Assembly (NCBI GenBank): GCA_002690625.1
Contig: NZFJ01000062.1
Location: 4,199-12,155 of the forward strand
Source: Rickettsiales bacterium
GTDB taxonomy: Bacteria > Pseudomonadota > Alphaproteobacteria > TMED109 > TMED131
Direction of reading: 5' to 3'
Length of the DNA: 7,957 nt
The position numbers and the translations under genes were made by a program. Shown here in pieces: positions 6,905 to 7,957 of this stretch (positions are counted from its first letter, which is position 1; each line of letters opens with the position of its first letter). Under the pieces are notes generated by a model. It did no database searches, was not told where the DNA came from, and saw nothing but the letters and a program-made list of their open reading frames with translations.

Positions 6905-7783
6905 ATGGCAATCTCGATTGAAACTAGCATTATCACTGCCAGCCAAAATCGTAATGCTGCAGGTTTGTCAGATGATCTTAATTGGTGGTGTTTCGGTGGT
7001 AGGGGTGCTGGTGCTTTTGTTCAGGCTCATCACGATGGTATTAGGATCGGACAAGCAACTGTGGTGGAAAAACCTCCTTTTCCCAGTCAGGGAGCGTTTC
7101 GGGTTGCTGAAATAGGCCATAATTATGTTGACAAGGCCTTTCGGCGCAGGGGTATATTTTCGAAGCTGGTAGATGAAATTGAAAAATTCGCTCGTATTGA
7201 AGGAATTTCTGCTCTTTACGTAACACCTAACAGTGAATCTGAACCGATATATCGTAAGCTAAACTATGCCTTTTGTGAGGAACCTGCTGAACTCGTCTTA
7301 ATCCCGTTTGATAACTCAGTTGCGGGCGGAACCCACAAAGCTCTCACCGAAATTCAAAAGGACGAATATATCAATTTGACTTTGGATTGCAGTAGACTTT
7401 TCAAAGGTTGCGCGAAGTATTTGCAGTGGCGGTTTGCTAAACCGTCAGCAGAGTTTCGTTTCTTCTGCTCACAGGACAGGTCTGCAATTATGGCAGTCAG
7501 ACCCGGAAGTCCCGGTCCTTTAGGAGTTTACGTCCTTTCTGAGTTTTTTTTGTGTGGGCAGAAGCCCCCACTCGAGATCACGTTGGAATATGTGGAGCAA
7601 CTCAGACAAACATTGACTGAACAAAAACCAATAATCTTCCCATCAACTGATCGATGTAAGTTGAAAGACAGAACGGCTGTTCGCGTATACAGAAATTTTC
7701 CGATGGCGTATAAAAGAGTTGCGGAAGGATTCATATTTCCATCGACGCATCAGTATCAGTTTACCGACAGTGACTATGGTTAA
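6905..7783 (+). CDS. GNAT-family N-acyltransferase with long C-terminal region
   Basis: A 292-residue protein. The acetyl-CoA-binding motif A of GNAT enzymes is seen as RRRGIFSKLVDEIEKFA (80-96), preceded by the strand AEIGHNYVD (68-76) and followed by LYVTPNSESEPIYRKLNY (104-121), in which the Asn/Ser-rich loop and the Tyr of motif B are recognisable. The last 170 residues go beyond a single GNAT domain; YLQWRFAKPSAEFRFF (172-187) resembles the second half of two-lobed GNAT proteins found in polysaccharide loci, so a tandem or degenerate second lobe is likely. Downstream of a sugar aminotransferase, N-acylation of an amino sugar is the natural guess (inference). ATG at 6905 is chosen; a TTG at 6896 adds three residues, and neither has a good Shine-Dalgarno. 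An eight-T run at 7544-7551 lies inside the gene without breaking the frame. Confidence 0.87.
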   Translation: MAISIETSIITASQNRNAAGLSDDLNWWCFGGRGAGAFVQAHHDGIRIGQATVVEKPPFPSQGAFRVAEIGHNYVDKAFRRRGIFSKLVDEIEKFARIEGISALYVTPNSESEPIYRKLNYAFCEEPAELVLIPFDNSVAGGTHKALTEIQKDEYINLTLDCSRLFKGCAKYLQWRFAKPSAEFRFFCSQDRSAIMAVRPGSPGPLGVYVLSEFFLCGQKPPLEITLEYVEQLRQTLTEQKPIIFPSTDRCKLKDRTAVRVYRNFPMAYKRVAEGFIFPSTHQYQFTDSDYG

Positions 7784-7807
7784 AACTGAGTAGTTCAAGC
7801 AAAACAT

Positions 7808-7957
7808 ATGACGACCAAGCGCATATTATTTTTACCCTATATAGACCCATTTGTCTGGATTTATCTTTTTTTCACTGGGCAATTCAGATATCACGTGTGG
7901 TGTTTCCAATCTGCCTATGTTCCTCAATTCTTATTTAAAAGAATTCCTATTGAGCAA
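7808..7957 (+). CDS. Unidentified gene, 5' end only (50 codons, runs off the window)
   Basis: From ATG 7808 the frame is open for 50 codons to the last base of the window, so only the N-terminus is visible. It begins MTTKRILFLPYIDPF and is rich in aromatic residues (Phe, Tyr, Trp). A hydrophobic stretch at about residues 6-22 could be a first beta strand or a weak membrane segment. There is no recognisable motif, so no function is proposed. It starts 24 bases after the GNAT stop, the widest gap in the window, with no clear Shine-Dalgarno and no visible terminator in between, so it is probably still part of the same operon. The start codon itself is uncertain. Confidence 0.6.
   Translation, partial: MTTKRILFLPYIDPFVWIYLFFTGQFRYHVWCFQSAYVPQFLFKRIPIEQ

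Noticed and set aside
6852..7115. 87-codon + strand frame with a hydrophobic stretch, bridging the methyltransferase end and GNAT start
   Set aside because: It overlaps both real genes in another frame; the hydrophobic segment comes from reading the GNAT codons out of frame, and no ribosome-binding site supports it.
7544..7571. T-run next to a small GGGC/GCCC hairpin resembling a terminator
   Set aside because: The T-run precedes the hairpin on the + strand, the wrong order, the stem is only about four pairs, and it is inside the GNAT coding sequence.
7784..7807. Possible promoter or terminator in the widest intergenic gap
   Set aside because: Only 24 bases with no hairpin, no T-run and no recognisable -35/-10 pair.

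Overview
This window is a stretch of a bacterial surface-polysaccharide / activated-sugar biosynthesis operon. All genes lie on the + strand and almost every base is coding. Eight complete genes and the start of a ninth are packed head to tail, most with stop/start overlaps of 1 to 8 bases, so they are probably transcribed and translated as one unit. There are no tRNA, rRNA, CRISPR, transposase or integrase signatures, no convincing terminator, and no intergenic gap longer than 24 bases. Composition is moderate, neither strongly AT- nor GC-rich. The gene repertoire fits a Gram-negative (LPS O-antigen, capsule or glycosylation locus), possibly a proteobacterium, but nothing in the window fixes the taxon.

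Layout. (1) 1-1347: a CBS-domain pair fused to a GHMP sugar kinase of the heptose-7-phosphate kinase (HddA-like) type. (2) 1344-2291: an extended-SDR NAD-dependent nucleotide-sugar epimerase/dehydratase. (3) 2291-3025: an SpsF-like cytidylyltransferase-fold nucleotidyltransferase. (4) 3022-4029: a fold-type IV PLP aminotransferase (IlvE / D-amino-acid transaminase superfamily), unusual in such loci. (5) 4026-4787: a classical SDR oxidoreductase. (6) 4789-5892: a DegT/DnrJ/EryC1 (perosamine-synthetase-like) sugar aminotransferase. (7) 5885-6886: a class I SAM methyltransferase with an N-terminal CxxC...CxxC zinc-ribbon-like segment. (8) 6905-7783: a GNAT-type acyltransferase with a long C-terminal extension. 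(9) 7808 to the window end: the first 50 codons of an unidentified gene.

How the genes may work together (inference). The kinase and nucleotidyltransferase could phosphorylate and activate a sugar. The epimerase/dehydratase and classical SDR could create or reduce keto groups. The DegT enzyme could transaminate a keto-sugar, and the GNAT and methyltransferase could N-acylate and methylate the product. The fold-type IV aminotransferase normally acts on amino/keto acids, not on sugars, which raises the possibility that the operon also makes an amino-acid- or keto-acid-derived building block (for example an amino-acyl substituent or a cytidylylated acid). No glycosyltransferase, flippase, polymerase or sialic-acid-type synthase (NeuB/SpsE) is visible, so the pathway is incomplete here. 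The specific sugar cannot be named from this sequence alone. The least conventional elements are the CBS-GHMP kinase fusion and the three-gene block of SpsF-like transferase, class IV aminotransferase and classical SDR inserted between two ordinary nucleotide-sugar genes.
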